33,551 nt of DNA. It comes from DATELY01 sp035276085. GTDB lineage: Bacteria > Pseudomonadota > Gammaproteobacteria > Steroidobacterales > Steroidobacteraceae. Both the position numbers and the translations under genes were made by a program. The notes beneath the pieces are model-generated. The model saw only the letters and a list, made by a program, of their open reading frames with translations. It did no database searches and was not told the DNA's origin. This document shows, in pieces, positions 23,749 to 31,985 of this stretch. Location: contig DATELY010000047.1 of assembly GCA_035276085.1 (NCBI GenBank), positions 1-33,551 of the forward strand. The letters run 5' to 3'. Each line of letters starts with the position of its first letter. The first letter of the stretch is position 1.

Positions 23749-26015
23749 TGGTTTGCCCAGCTGTAACTCAGTTCGAGGCCGTAGGTGCGCGGCGGATTCA
23801 AAGAGATGAGGTCTCCGAGCGTCGAGCGCGACATGCTCAGCCAATATTCCTCGTCGGTGAGATTGCGCCCGTAGACAGCGACACCCCAGCGTTTGTCGCC
23901 AGACGTCAAACCGATGCGTGCATTGACCACATCGTAGGCATCCTGCACGCCGACGGTGTCGACGCTGTAGTTGATATCGTCGCTGTGCAGATACGTGACG
24001 TTGAAATTCAGCGTGCCGATCGCGACCGGCACCGAGTAATTGGCGGTGAGGTTCAGGGTCCAGTCCGGCGTATTCAGGGTCTTGTTACCCGTTGCATCGT
24101 AGTTGGCCACCCGTGTATTGCCGCCCGCGGGATTCGGTACGAAAGCCTCTGCATCGGGATAATCAGTGTACTTTCCATCCAGAATGGAGAGCGAGCCGCT
24201 GAACTGAAGATTGTCCGTGGCGAACCAGATCGTCTCCAGATCGAGGCCTCGGATGCGCGACTCGGCCGCGTTGACCACTTGCGCGCCGCCGGCGATCACT
24301 CTCAGCAATTGAATGTCTTTGTAGTTGTATTGGAACGCAGCACCGTTGACCCTGAGCGTGTGCCCAAGCAAATCCGCCTTGAAGCCCACCTCGTAGCTAT
24401 CGAGCACCTCCGGCTTCGCGGCGGCATTCGTGTAGCTGACGACGTTGTATTGCCCCGTCTTGTAGCCCCTGCTGTAACTGGCGTACGCGAGCAGATCGCT
24501 GGTGAAATTGCGATCCAGCGCCAGACGCCAGGTTGGCTCCTCGAAATCCGTGTGCTGCTTCACCTTGACGAATGGGCTGAGGACGACGGGAAATCCCGGC
24601 GGCACGGGCGCACGTCCGGCAATGGGTCCGTCGACCGTTGCGATGACGACGTCGTCCACTCCTTCAACGGAGCGGCGGTCCTTCGTGTAGCGTAGCCCGG
24701 CGGTGAGCCGCGTCTGATCGGTCAGACTGAACGTGCCCTGCGCAAATCCCGCGAGGGAGTCGAGCTTTTGGGTGGCATATCGATCGATGCGCCAACCACG
24801 AAGACCGACGGGACCTGCGATGAAGGACACGGGTGTGATGGACGCATCGTCGTGGAAATAGAACACGCCGGCCGTCCAGTCCAAGCGCCCGTTCGTGCCG
24901 TTCAGCAGAAACTCCTGCTGAAAGCTATCGGTGTCCTCGCGGAAAATTGCATCCACGCCCGCAGGCGCTCCAAGCGGCGTCGTGTCCTGATCGAAGTCTG
25001 CGGAACTTTCAACATGCCGGTAGGCGCTCGTGCTGGTGAACTTCAGATCACCGAAGTCCTGTTCTACGCGCAAGCTCCCCGTGTAGGAAGACGCATCCAC
25101 GTCGTTGTCGAGATTGGCCTGCGTATCGTAGCCATCGCCGCGCGCCGGCGTCCTGCCCGCGCCGAACGTGCCCGCCAACAGGGTGCGCGTCTGACCGGCA
25201 TCGTTCGAGTTTGCGCCATAGTCCAGCGCTACCGTCACTCTCGTGGCGTCGCCCGGCGTCCACAGCCATTTGTTACGCACGGCATATTCGCGTCGATAGT
25301 TCACATCGTTACCGCGATAAAGATTCTTGCCGTAGCCTTCTCCCTGATACGTTCCCCAGAAGCTGACATCCGTCGCGAGCGTGTCGGTCACGCCGACCGT
25401 TTGATATAGCGACAGACTGCTGGTGTCGTAATTGCCGTAACTGACTTTGACATCCCCACTCGCCTCGGGTTTTGGATCGCGGGTAATGACGTGAATCAGA
25501 CCGCCCGTCGCGCTCTGGCCGAACAGCGTTCCCTGCGGTCCCTTGATGACTTCGATGCGCTCGATGTTGTTGAAGGAGAACAATCCATTCATGGGCGCTG
25601 AGTAGTACACGCCGTCCACATAGGTTGCGACGCTGCTGGTCCCGCCGGGATCGCCGGCTTGTGTGCCGACCCCACGCAGATACGGCGTGGTGGATCCGCG
25701 GCTTACCGTCATGACGAGGCCCGGGGTTACGAGAGGAAGATCCGCCAGATCGGAAACGCCGGAAGAATCCATGCTGTCGGCGGTCAGCGCAGTGATTGCA
25801 ATCGGTACCGACTGCAACGTCTGTTCGCGACGTTGGGCAGTAACGGTGATTTCTTCAAGAGTACGGGTTCCCGTTCCACTACCTGAATCCTGCGCCGACG
25901 CGCTAAACGTTCCAGCACCCAGCAAAGTAAGCGTCGCCAGACGGGCGACAGAATGGCTGATGCGTCTTCTCTTGCCCGAGATGTCGGCAGCCAGCAAAGT
26001 GGTAGGCAGATTCAT
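23745..26015 (-). CDS. TonB-dependent receptor
   Basis: A 756-residue outer-membrane receptor for energy-dependent uptake. A signal peptide ends near SASA|Q at residue 41, a TonB box EEITVTAQRREQ lies at about 54-65, the plug has YLRGVGTQ and KGPQGTLFGQSATGG, then a 22-strand barrel is expected to about residue 750. The very C-terminus is YSWANQ, without the usual final aromatic. It has no STN domain, unlike the receptor at 6.5-9 kb. I start it at ATG 26015, with GGGGGA seven bases upstream; 135 earlier open codons are mostly antisense to another gene. Its stop overlaps the CoA ligase start, so it is coupled to that gene and likely imports the same aromatic compound. Confidence 0.93.
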   Translation of the reverse strand: MNLPTTLLAADISGKRRRISHSVARLATLTLLGAGTFSASAQDSGSGTGTRTLEEITVTAQRREQTLQSVPIAITALTADSMDSSGVSDLADLPLVTPGLVMTVSRGSTTPYLRGVGTQAGDPGGTSSVATYVDGVYYSAPMNGLFSFNNIERIEVIKGPQGTLFGQSATGGLIHVITRDPKPEASGDVKVSYGNYDTSSLSLYQTVGVTDTLATDVSFWGTYQGEGYGKNLYRGNDVNYRREYAVRNKWLWTPGDATRVTVALDYGANSNDAGQTRTLLAGTFGAGRTPARGDGYDTQANLDNDVDASSYTGSLRVEQDFGDLKFTSTSAYRHVESSADFDQDTTPLGAPAGVDAIFREDTDSFQQEFLLNGTNGRLDWTAGVFYFHDDASITPVSFIAGPVGLRGWRIDRYATQKLDSLAGFAQGTFSLTDQTRLTAGLRYTKDRRSVEGVDDVVIATVDGPIAGRAPVPPGFPVVLSPFVKVKQHTDFEEPTWRLALDRNFTSDLLAYASYSRGYKTGQYNVVSYTNAAAKPEVLDSYEVGFKADLLGHTLRVNGAAFQYNYKDIQLLRVIAGGAQVVNAAESRIRGLDLETIWFATDNLQFSGSLSILDGKYTDYPDAEAFVPNPAGGNTRVANYDATGNKTLNTPDWTLNLTANYSVPVAIGTLNFNVTYLHSDDINYSVDTVGVQDAYDVVNARIGLTSGDKRWGVAVYGRNLTDEEYWLSMSRSTLGDLISLNPPRTYGLELSYSWANQ

Positions 26016-26040
26016 CGGTGCATCCCCCGCTGTTGATTTA

Positions 26041-26178
26041 TCAAAATGAGTTTTCGTATCGGCAACGCAACGCTCGCTTGAGGAGCTTGCCGCTCGGATT
26101 CTTCGGCAACCCGTGCACGAACACGACTCACACATGAGGCGGCTCGACGCACAGTTCCCCCTGACCTCCTCTACCGAT
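26041..26178 (-). pseudogene. Decayed C-terminus of an acyl-CoA synthetase
   Basis: Directly after the P450 stop, the minus strand reads VEEVRGNCASSRL in one frame and then, after a frame change, VVFVHGLPKNPSGKLLKRAL in another, ending at a TGA at 26041. LPKNPSGKLLKR is the A10 catalytic-lysine motif found at the end of AMP-dependent acyl-CoA synthetases, and the preceding piece fits the segment just before it. Only the last 40-45 codons survive, with a frameshift and an in-frame stop, so the gene is dead. It is not a copy of the end of the ligase at 21883. Confidence 0.75.
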
Positions 26179-26181
26179 GGC

Positions 26182-27393
26182 TCAAAATCGGATCGGCAGA
26201 CGCTGAAATCCTCGGAACATGATGAATTTCGTGCGCACGGCGGCGCCCATCTCGATCTCGAAATCACCGATGACCGGCAGCAGCTCCTCGAGCAGCACGC
26301 GGCACAGCTGTCGCGCGGTCGACGCCCCCATGCAATGGTGTGGCCCCAAGCCGAAGCCGAGATGCCGTACGCGCTTGCGATGGATATCGAATCGATCCGG
26401 ATTCTCGAAGGCACGCTCATCCCGATTGGCAGAGGCGTAAAAGAGCAAAGCGCGCGAGTTGGCTGGAATCTTCACTCCGGCAATCTCCGTGTCCCTCATG
26501 ACCTGCCGCGCAAAACATGCCGTGGAGGTGTCCCAACGCACCGCTTCCTCGATGGCCGCATCGATGAGCGTCGGGTTCCCGGACACAGCGCGTTTCTGTT
26601 CTGGATGCAGCCAGAGAGCGCGCATCAAGTTGCCGAAAAAATGGACCACGGATGCACTGCCCGCGGTGAGCACTGTCATCATGTTGGCGGCAATCTCGTC
26701 ATCGCTCAGCGATGCACCGCGCTGCTTTGCGGAAATGAGAACGGAGAAGAAATCCTCCGCGTTCGGGTCCACGGGACCGGCACTCTCGCGCCGTTGCAAT
26801 TGCTCCCGAAGAAACTCGAATAGCCGAGCGGCGCTCTCTGGCGTGCCGACCGGACCGATCACCGCATCACCGGTATCCAGAAACTTTTCCACGAGCTCCG
26901 CGCCCCGACCTGCGTTCTCCTCATCCAAACCGATGAGCCTAGCCAAGGCGTGATTCAGGGCAGGACGGCTGAACTCGGATACGAGGTCCACGGCGCGCCG
27001 GCTCTCAAAGTCCTTGATGAGCGCGCGCGCATGCTCGCGCGCTTCGGGCAGCAGCGCGCGAATGCGAACCGGTGTTACACCTTTGTTGATGATGGCACGC
27101 AGCTCGTCGTGCCGCGGCGGGTCGAGCGTCCCGAGGCTCCTGCCGACGCGGACGGCCGAATCGACGACGACATTGCCCCGAGCTGATGACCAGACACCAG
27201 GATCGCTCAGCGCCTGCGCGATGTCGCTATAGCGTGTGATCAGCCAAAGATTATGCGGTGCGGAAAAATAGGCGGGATAGTGGTCGCGCAATGTCTTGTA
27301 GGTCGCATACGGGTCCTCGATGAACTGCGGACTCGACGGATCGAAGCAGACTTCGGAAGTGCCGAGTATGTCGTTCGGTCTATCGGCGACCAT
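26182..27393 (-). CDS. Cytochrome P450
   Basis: A 403-residue soluble bacterial P450 monooxygenase. The haem loop FGLGPHHCMG (346-355) contains the ligand Cys354, and the ExxR pair is Glu283-Arg286. The I-helix segment is LTAGSASVV (242-250). The usual acid before the oxygen-activating threonine is Ala247, and Ser248 stands where threonine is usual, so proton delivery may differ. I chose ATG 27393, which has GGGGGA six bases upstream. It is the first gene of the long minus-strand operon. No ferredoxin or reductase gene is in the window. In context it may hydroxylate or O-demethylate an aromatic substrate. Confidence 0.93.
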   Translation of the reverse strand: MVADRPNDILGTSEVCFDPSSPQFIEDPYATYKTLRDHYPAYFSAPHNLWLITRYSDIAQALSDPGVWSSARGNVVVDSAVRVGRSLGTLDPPRHDELRAIINKGVTPVRIRALLPEAREHARALIKDFESRRAVDLVSEFSRPALNHALARLIGLDEENAGRGAELVEKFLDTGDAVIGPVGTPESAARLFEFLREQLQRRESAGPVDPNAEDFFSVLISAKQRGASLSDDEIAANMMTVLTAGSASVVHFFGNLMRALWLHPEQKRAVSGNPTLIDAAIEEAVRWDTSTACFARQVMRDTEIAGVKIPANSRALLFYASANRDERAFENPDRFDIHRKRVRHLGFGLGPHHCMGASTARQLCRVLLEELLPVIGDFEIEMGAAVRTKFIMFRGFQRLPIRF

Positions 27394-27417
27394 TGCCAAT
27401 CCCCCAAGGTTAGTGGC

Positions 27418-27448
27418 GTTATTTTTCTCATTTGGTCAGGAAAGTCAA
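27418..27448 (-). promoter_or_regulatory. Candidate promoter of the P450-led operon
   Basis: On the minus strand a TTGACT (27448-27443) lies 19 bases from AATAAC (27423-27418), about 25 bases before the P450 start codon. It sits at the edge of a locally AT-rich stretch (27421-27475). The -35 is good, the spacer long and the -10 imperfect. The gap is shared with the divergent TetR gene, whose product may bind here; I see no clear palindromic operator. Confidence 0.35.
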
Positions 27449-27658
27449 CTCTAACCTTTTTATTTAATCAACTTCTATACCGTCGCATTACTGGAATCGG
27501 CAGCTCGCGTCGGTTCTACCGATTGATTGACGACAAGCTACAATGGCGTCGCATCTGCATGAGTTACGATGCAGCACCGCTCTCATCACTGGGCGCTCAC
27601 ACCCGAAGTCGTTTGGCCATACAATTCGACCGGGAAAACAACCTTCGACACGCTCCTC

Positions 27659-28309
27659 ATGACCACACCAGCGAACGAGATCGTCCAGCAGCGGCGACGC
27701 CAGCAGCGCAGCATAGAAACTCGCGAGAAAGTGCTGAAGGCGGCGGCCGCCGAGTTTGCCGAGCACGGCTTTCAAGGCGCTTCTACACGCAGCGTGGCAG
27801 ACAAGGCAGGCGTGCAGCACGCACTCGTCATCTATCACTTCAAGAGCAAGGAAGGGCTGTGGCGCACGGTCATCAGCGCGATGAACGAACGTTTTGCGAC
27901 GATGTATCGCTCACGCCTCGAAGGATTGCGGGGCGTCGATGCCGCCCTCAAACTGAAGCTCATCATGGAAGATTTCATACGCTTCAGCGCGGCGAATCCC
28001 AGCTTCCATTGGCTCATGGCGCACGAAGCAAACAAGGGCGGCAAGCGGATGAACTGGCTCCTCGATGAGTACGTGAAACAGTTCTTCAAGACGATGACCG
28101 ACCTGATCAAGGCCGCACAGAAGGATGGACGCTTCGTGGCAGGAGATCCTTACCACCTGCAGTATATTTTTCTCGGCGCGGCGACTCACTTGTACATGCT
28201 CGCCGCCGAAGTCAAGAAGACGTCAGGCAGATCGCCAACCACTCCGAGCTACGTGGAAGAGCACGTAAAGCTTTGCCTCTCCCTCTTCTTCAAAGAGCCT
28301 GGAGTGTAG
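27659..28309 (+). CDS. TetR family transcriptional regulator
   Basis: A 216-residue DNA-binding repressor type. The N-terminal helix-turn-helix is clear (TREKVLKAAAAEFAEHG, TRSVADKAGVQHALVIYHF, SKEGLW). The C-terminal ligand-binding part has no recognisable subfamily mark. I start it at ATG 27659, close to the DNA-binding domain as usual; no good ribosome binding site is seen, and the frame is open to ATG 27569. It is divergent from the P450-led catabolic operon and is the best candidate for its local regulator, perhaps sensing an aromatic acyl-CoA. Confidence 0.9.
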   Translation: MTTPANEIVQQRRRQQRSIETREKVLKAAAAEFAEHGFQGASTRSVADKAGVQHALVIYHFKSKEGLWRTVISAMNERFATMYRSRLEGLRGVDAALKLKLIMEDFIRFSAANPSFHWLMAHEANKGGKRMNWLLDEYVKQFFKTMTDLIKAAQKDGRFVAGDPYHLQYIFLGAATHLYMLAAEVKKTSGRSPTTPSYVEEHVKLCLSLFFKEPGV

Positions 28310-28327
28310 AAAAAGCGCTGTGTCCAA

Positions 28328-28723
28328 TCACCCGCCGGTGATCACCGCAAGTGCATCACACTGCACCACCATGTTGGCGGGCATGTGATCGTTCTGCAGC
28401 GTATGACGCGCGGGCCTTGATGCCGGATCCGGAAAGGCGGCGAGCCAGCCCTGATTGATCACGGGCCGCGCCTCCGGGATCTTTACCCAGAACGTCATCT
28501 TCACGACGTCATCCAGCGACGCACCTGCGGCGCTGAGGATGCGCTTCAAATTGGCAAACATCAGCGCTCCCTGCTCGCTGACGTCATCGGGCAATTTCCC
28601 CGTCTCGGGGTCCATCCCATGAATTCCGCCCGTTACGACGATGTTGCCGACCCGGGAGGCCGCAGGGATAGGCAGTCCCGCATGATGAAAGCCCGGAACT
28701 TCAATGCTGCGACGCGTGCTCAT
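28328..28723 (-). CDS. RidA/YjgF family protein
   Basis: A 131-residue protein of the Rid family, which hydrolyses enamines/imines. Some members in aromatic pathways are 2-aminomuconate deaminases. The conserved arginine is Arg106 in RPARHT, while the Glu seen in true RidA near the C-terminus is Asp here (VQCDALAV), so it belongs to a side branch. The start at ATG 28723 is 8 bp after the dioxygenase stop, with GGGAG upstream. It is probably co-transcribed with the extradiol dioxygenase and may act on its ring-fission product or an amino derivative; this is inference. Confidence 0.88.
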   Translation of the reverse strand: MSTRRSIEVPGFHHAGLPIPAASRVGNIVVTGGIHGMDPETGKLPDDVSEQGALMFANLKRILSAAGASLDDVVKMTFWVKIPEARPVINQGWLAAFPDPASRPARHTLQNDHMPANMVVQCDALAVITGG

Positions 28724-28731
28724 CGTGTCTG

Positions 28732-29730
28732 TCACTCCCAGGCAAGAAATGCCAGCCCGATTCCCGTACCCGCCGGCGTACGATGCACGGGCACGTACTC
28801 GACCCATTTGCATGAGCGGCCCTCCATGGCCGCTGCAACCATGATCCAGTTCCTGATCTCCGAGCTCCCGGCGTTCAGCGCCGAACGCGGCAAGCGCTTG
28901 AGCGCGTTCGCGTCACCCGCTTGTATTGCATCGAGTACACGACGATCCAGATCCTCGTCGCAAACGAAATGGCTCAAACCTCCGGATGCGATGATCGCGA
29001 CTCGGCGGTTCGAGGGATCGCGCTCGATAGCGCGGCGTAACAACTGTCCTATGTGGTAGCAGCGCTCCGGAGTCGGCGTGTTCGGCGGGTAGTAGGTGTT
29101 CAACAGCAGAGGCAGCACGGGTAGACGGTGTTTACGGAATAGCCGCTCGATGACGAAGCCGTAGGCGTGCCCGAGCGCTTGTTTGTTCGGATCCTCGATC
29201 GCGGACACCGCAGCGACGTCGATACCCTCTTCGACCAATTGCTCAATGAGGTACCGACCGAAGTCGGACGCGCCGGGATAGGTGCGGGCCGCGTCCATGC
29301 CGTATCCCGTACCGACACCCGTGGAGAGCAGCCAACGCGGCACGTACTCGATCGAATCCAAAGGGCGCGTCGTAATCTCGGCACCGTAAAACACAGCGAG
29401 CGCCGGAGTATTGGTCTTGCGAAACAGCTCTTCCTGATCATCGCCCACGATCAGGACCACGTCCGGCTGCGCAACTTCGATCTCATCCGCCAGACGATCC
29501 AGCGCACGTTGAGAGGCCTCCCATTGCAGACGGAATTGCTCCGGGTTGGCTCGATCGGCATAGCGGCTTTGCACCTCGGCGTCGAGCTGCGCATACGACA
29601 GGAAACGCCCGTCTGAGAGGTTCAGCCGTTTGCTCTGTTTGTCGTCGCTCGCCCGCTCGACCCACTCGGCGGCCGTGAGCGGCAACAGCGGGCTATGGGA
29701 GGTGCCGATTCCGAGAATGATGGATGCCAT
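28732..29730 (-). CDS. LigB-superfamily extradiol ring-cleavage dioxygenase
   Basis: A 332-residue class III extradiol dioxygenase-like protein. It starts MASIILGIGTSHSPLLPL, with His12 matching the first iron ligand of LigB. Conserved features follow: VLIVGDDQEELF and GGLSHFVCDEDLDRR. No His is present at the position of LigB's second ligand (about residue 61), where the segment NLSDGRFLSY is found, so the metal site may use another residue. I chose ATG 29730; a further 29 open codons upstream look non-coding. It is expected to cleave a catechol- or protocatechuate/gallate-like ring using Fe(II) and O2. Together with the divergent aldolase-like genes and LigJ-like hydratase this points to a meta-cleavage route. 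Confidence 0.85.
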   Translation of the reverse strand: MASIILGIGTSHSPLLPLTAAEWVERASDDKQSKRLNLSDGRFLSYAQLDAEVQSRYADRANPEQFRLQWEASQRALDRLADEIEVAQPDVVLIVGDDQEELFRKTNTPALAVFYGAEITTRPLDSIEYVPRWLLSTGVGTGYGMDAARTYPGASDFGRYLIEQLVEEGIDVAAVSAIEDPNKQALGHAYGFVIERLFRKHRLPVLPLLLNTYYPPNTPTPERCYHIGQLLRRAIERDPSNRRVAIIASGGLSHFVCDEDLDRRVLDAIQAGDANALKRLPRSALNAGSSEIRNWIMVAAAMEGRSCKWVEYVPVHRTPAGTGIGLAFLAWE

Positions 29731-29850
29731 GCTGATGACCGTTCTTTGGCAAGAATCCCAGACTGCCGAACCAGACTCGCGTTGCCGCAAGAAGTAAATG
29801 GAGACGGATTGCGGCACTCTCCCACTCCCGTTCTCACCAGGAGCGCCGGA

Positions 29851-29886
29851 TCTATATATTTATCAATATAAATGACACTATATAGA
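29851..29886. promoter_or_regulatory. AT-rich nested palindrome between divergent ring-cleavage genes
   Basis: Outer arms TCTATATA (29851-29858) and TATATAGA (29879-29886) enclose an inner palindrome ATTTAT-CAAT-ATAAAT (29858-29873). The surrounding DNA is GC-rich. The element lies in the 234-bp gap between the divergent dioxygenase and first RraA-like genes, so it likely carries the -10 regions and/or a regulator operator controlling both arms. The regulator is not identified. Confidence 0.45.
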
Positions 29887-29964
29887 CCAGTTGGTAGACT
29901 AATAATCCAGCTGCGCCAAAGCAATACATTTGTTTGTGCCGGCAGTAGCCACACAGGAGCCGCC

Positions 29965-30648
29965 GTGTCGACCGGTATCGAACTGAAATCCGCGCTGTCC
30001 GCGCGTGTACAGCGCCTGCGGCGACTGGACTGCTGTGCCGTCTCCGACGCGCTCGATCGCCTGAAGATCTCTGGAGTCATCTCCGGCGTGCCGCAGCAAT
30101 CGGGATGCGGGCGCATTGCAGGCGCCGTGATCACGGTCAAGCTCGGCACCGGCCTTCCCTCGCCAGGCGCACCGCGTCACCTGGGCACCGCGGCGATCAT
30201 GACCGGGGGCCCGGATCACGTCATCGCCATAGAGCAGCACACCGGGATCGAGGCAGGCAGTTGGGGCGGCTTGTTGACGCTCGGCGCAAGGACGCGCGGC
30301 ATCGCCGGCGTCCTTGCAGACGGTCCCGTGCGTGACATCGATGAGGCGCGAGACTACGAGTTCCCGATCTTCACGCGCTCGCTGACGGCGCTGACGGCGC
30401 GTGGGCGCATCGTCGAGCACGCGACGAATGTACCGATCGATATGTGGGGCACGCCGGTAGAACCGGGTGACTACGTCATTGCCGATCGCAGTGCCGTCAT
30501 ATTCATTCGAGCAGCAACCATCGATAGCGTGCTGGACGCTGCAGAGGCCATCGTCGCGCGCGAAGCTGCCATGGCCAAGAGCATTCTTGCCGGCATTCCA
30601 ATCACCGAGGTGATGGGCGGCAATTACGAATACATGTTGAAGGGGTAA
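29965..30648 (+). CDS. RraA family protein, HMG/CHA aldolase-like (copy 1)
   Basis: A 227-residue protein of the RraA/4-hydroxy-4-methyl-2-oxoglutarate aldolase fold, a class II pyruvate aldolase type. The metal/pyruvate-binding motif reads GVLADGPVRD, with Arg123 and Asp124. The WG loop is SWGGLL (99-104), with Gly where the other two copies have Asp or Glu. I chose GTG 29965, with AGGAGC upstream; 31 more codons are open. It is the first of three tandem paralogues, 3 bp before the next. It may cleave 4-carboxy-4-hydroxy-2-oxoadipate or a related aldol to pyruvate or oxaloacetate; the exact substrate is unknown. Confidence 0.88.
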   Translation: MSTGIELKSALSARVQRLRRLDCCAVSDALDRLKISGVISGVPQQSGCGRIAGAVITVKLGTGLPSPGAPRHLGTAAIMTGGPDHVIAIEQHTGIEAGSWGGLLTLGARTRGIAGVLADGPVRDIDEARDYEFPIFTRSLTALTARGRIVEHATNVPIDMWGTPVEPGDYVIADRSAVIFIRAATIDSVLDAAEAIVAREAAMAKSILAGIPITEVMGGNYEYMLKG

Positions 30649-30651
30649 GTC

Positions 30652-31320
30652 ATGGCTGAACAGATCACCGACGCCAACTGCGCGCGCGTCGTCAGGCTGG
30701 ACACCGCTACGTTGAGTGATGCATTGGATCGCTTAGGGATCGTCGGCCAATGCCACAAAATCAAGCCGCGCGATTCGAGCTTTCGAATTGCCGGACGCGC
30801 CTACACGTTGCTATACGGCCCCGCTGCGAATCCGCCCGGCACGGTCGGCGATTACATCGACGATGTGCCACCAGGCAGTGTGGTCGTACTCGACAACGGC
30901 GGCAGAACCGACGCCACCGTGTGGGGCGACATCCTGACGGAGATTGCCCACCGACGAGGTCTTTCAGGCACCGTGATCGACGGCATCTGCCGCGACATCG
31001 CGCTATGCCTCGAGCTCGGTTATCCCGTGTATAGCCGCGATCATTGGATGCGAACCGGCAAGGATCGCGTGCAGGTGGAAGCGGCCAACGTGACGGTCAA
31101 CATCGGCGATGCGCGCGTGCAGCCCGGCGATTTACTGCGCGGGGATGCAGATGGCGTCCTGGCCATACCACGCCAACACGAGGCAGCGGTGCTGGATGCA
31201 GCAGAGGAGATCGATCACGCCGAACAGCGCATTCGCGAGGCAGTTCGTAGCGGCATGCGTCTCGACGAAGCACGCAGACAATTTCGCTACCATCAATTGC
31301 AGACGCGCCAAGAAGCATGA
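30652..31320 (+). CDS. RraA family protein, HMG/CHA aldolase-like (copy 2)
   Basis: A 222-residue RraA-fold protein. Key motifs are VWGDIL (90-95) and GTVIDGICRD (106-115), with Arg114 and Asp115, the signature residues of metal-dependent HMG/CHA aldolases. It is clearly related to its neighbours but diverged outside the motifs. Its 3' end overlaps the next gene start by four bases (ATGA at 31317), which suggests coupled translation and perhaps mixed complexes. Confidence 0.9.
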   Translation: MAEQITDANCARVVRLDTATLSDALDRLGIVGQCHKIKPRDSSFRIAGRAYTLLYGPAANPPGTVGDYIDDVPPGSVVVLDNGGRTDATVWGDILTEIAHRRGLSGTVIDGICRDIALCLELGYPVYSRDHWMRTGKDRVQVEAANVTVNIGDARVQPGDLLRGDADGVLAIPRQHEAAVLDAAEEIDHAEQRIREAVRSGMRLDEARRQFRYHQLQTRQEA

Positions 31321-31985
31321 ACGCACAACGACTGGATCCGACGCTCACGACGCGACGAGATATCGTCAGAGTGACGCGCGACCTGAGCGCAGCCGCTGCA
31401 GAGTTTCCGACCGCCACGCTGCACGAAGCCGCGGGAAAGATCGGCGCCCTGCCCTGGGCGATCAAGCCCGTGGCATCGTCTTTTCGACTCTGCGGACCGG
31501 CCGTGACCGTGCAGGCACCCGGTGGCGACAACTTATGGCTGCATCGTGCACTGGATGCCGCGGAATCCGGCGACGTGCTCGTTGTGCACGTGAGCGGCGC
31601 GTATGACCACGGCTACTGGGGCGAGATCATGTCGACGGCCGCGCAAGCTCGCGGTTTGGGCGGTCTCGTGATCGACGGTTGCGTGCGCGACGGTGTCTTA
31701 CTCGAGCAGATCGGGTTTCCGGTGTTCGCGCGCGGGTTGTGTATACGCGGCACCGGCAAGGACTTCGGTGCGCGCGGCTGGATCAACTCGCCGATTCTTT
31801 TCCACGATGTCGTGGTTGCACCCGGAGATCTCGTCGTGGGCGACGGTGACGGCGTCATGTGCATCCCACGCGAGCAGGTGCCGGCAGTGCTGGACGCAGC
31901 ACGGACACGCACGCACTTCGAAACCGAAGTCCTCGAGCGTCTGCGTAACGGCGAGTCCACGCTACGGATCTACGGTTGGGCTTGA
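31317..31985 (+). CDS. RraA family protein, likely 4-carboxy-4-hydroxy-2-oxoadipate aldolase (copy 3)
   Basis: A 222-residue protein with YWGEIM (100-105) and GLVIDGCVRD (116-125; Arg124, Asp125). The N-terminal part (ATLHEAAGKIGALP, FRLCGPAVTVQ) resembles LigK/GalC-type CHA aldolases more than the other two copies do. That enzyme splits the hydrated ring-cleavage product to pyruvate and oxaloacetate, the step right after LigJ, and a LigJ-like gene follows 99 bp downstream. The start ATG overlaps the preceding stop. Confidence 0.9.
   Translation: MNAQRLDPTLTTRRDIVRVTRDLSAAAAEFPTATLHEAAGKIGALPWAIKPVASSFRLCGPAVTVQAPGGDNLWLHRALDAAESGDVLVVHVSGAYDHGYWGEIMSTAAQARGLGGLVIDGCVRDGVLLEQIGFPVFARGLCIRGTGKDFGARGWINSPILFHDVVVAPGDLVVGDGDGVMCIPREQVPAVLDAARTRTHFETEVLERLRNGESTLRIYGWA

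Noticed and set aside
26016..26420. N-terminal extension of the receptor frame by 135 codons
   Set aside because: It is largely antisense to the P450 gene, and a strong ribosome site plus signal peptide place the start at 26015.
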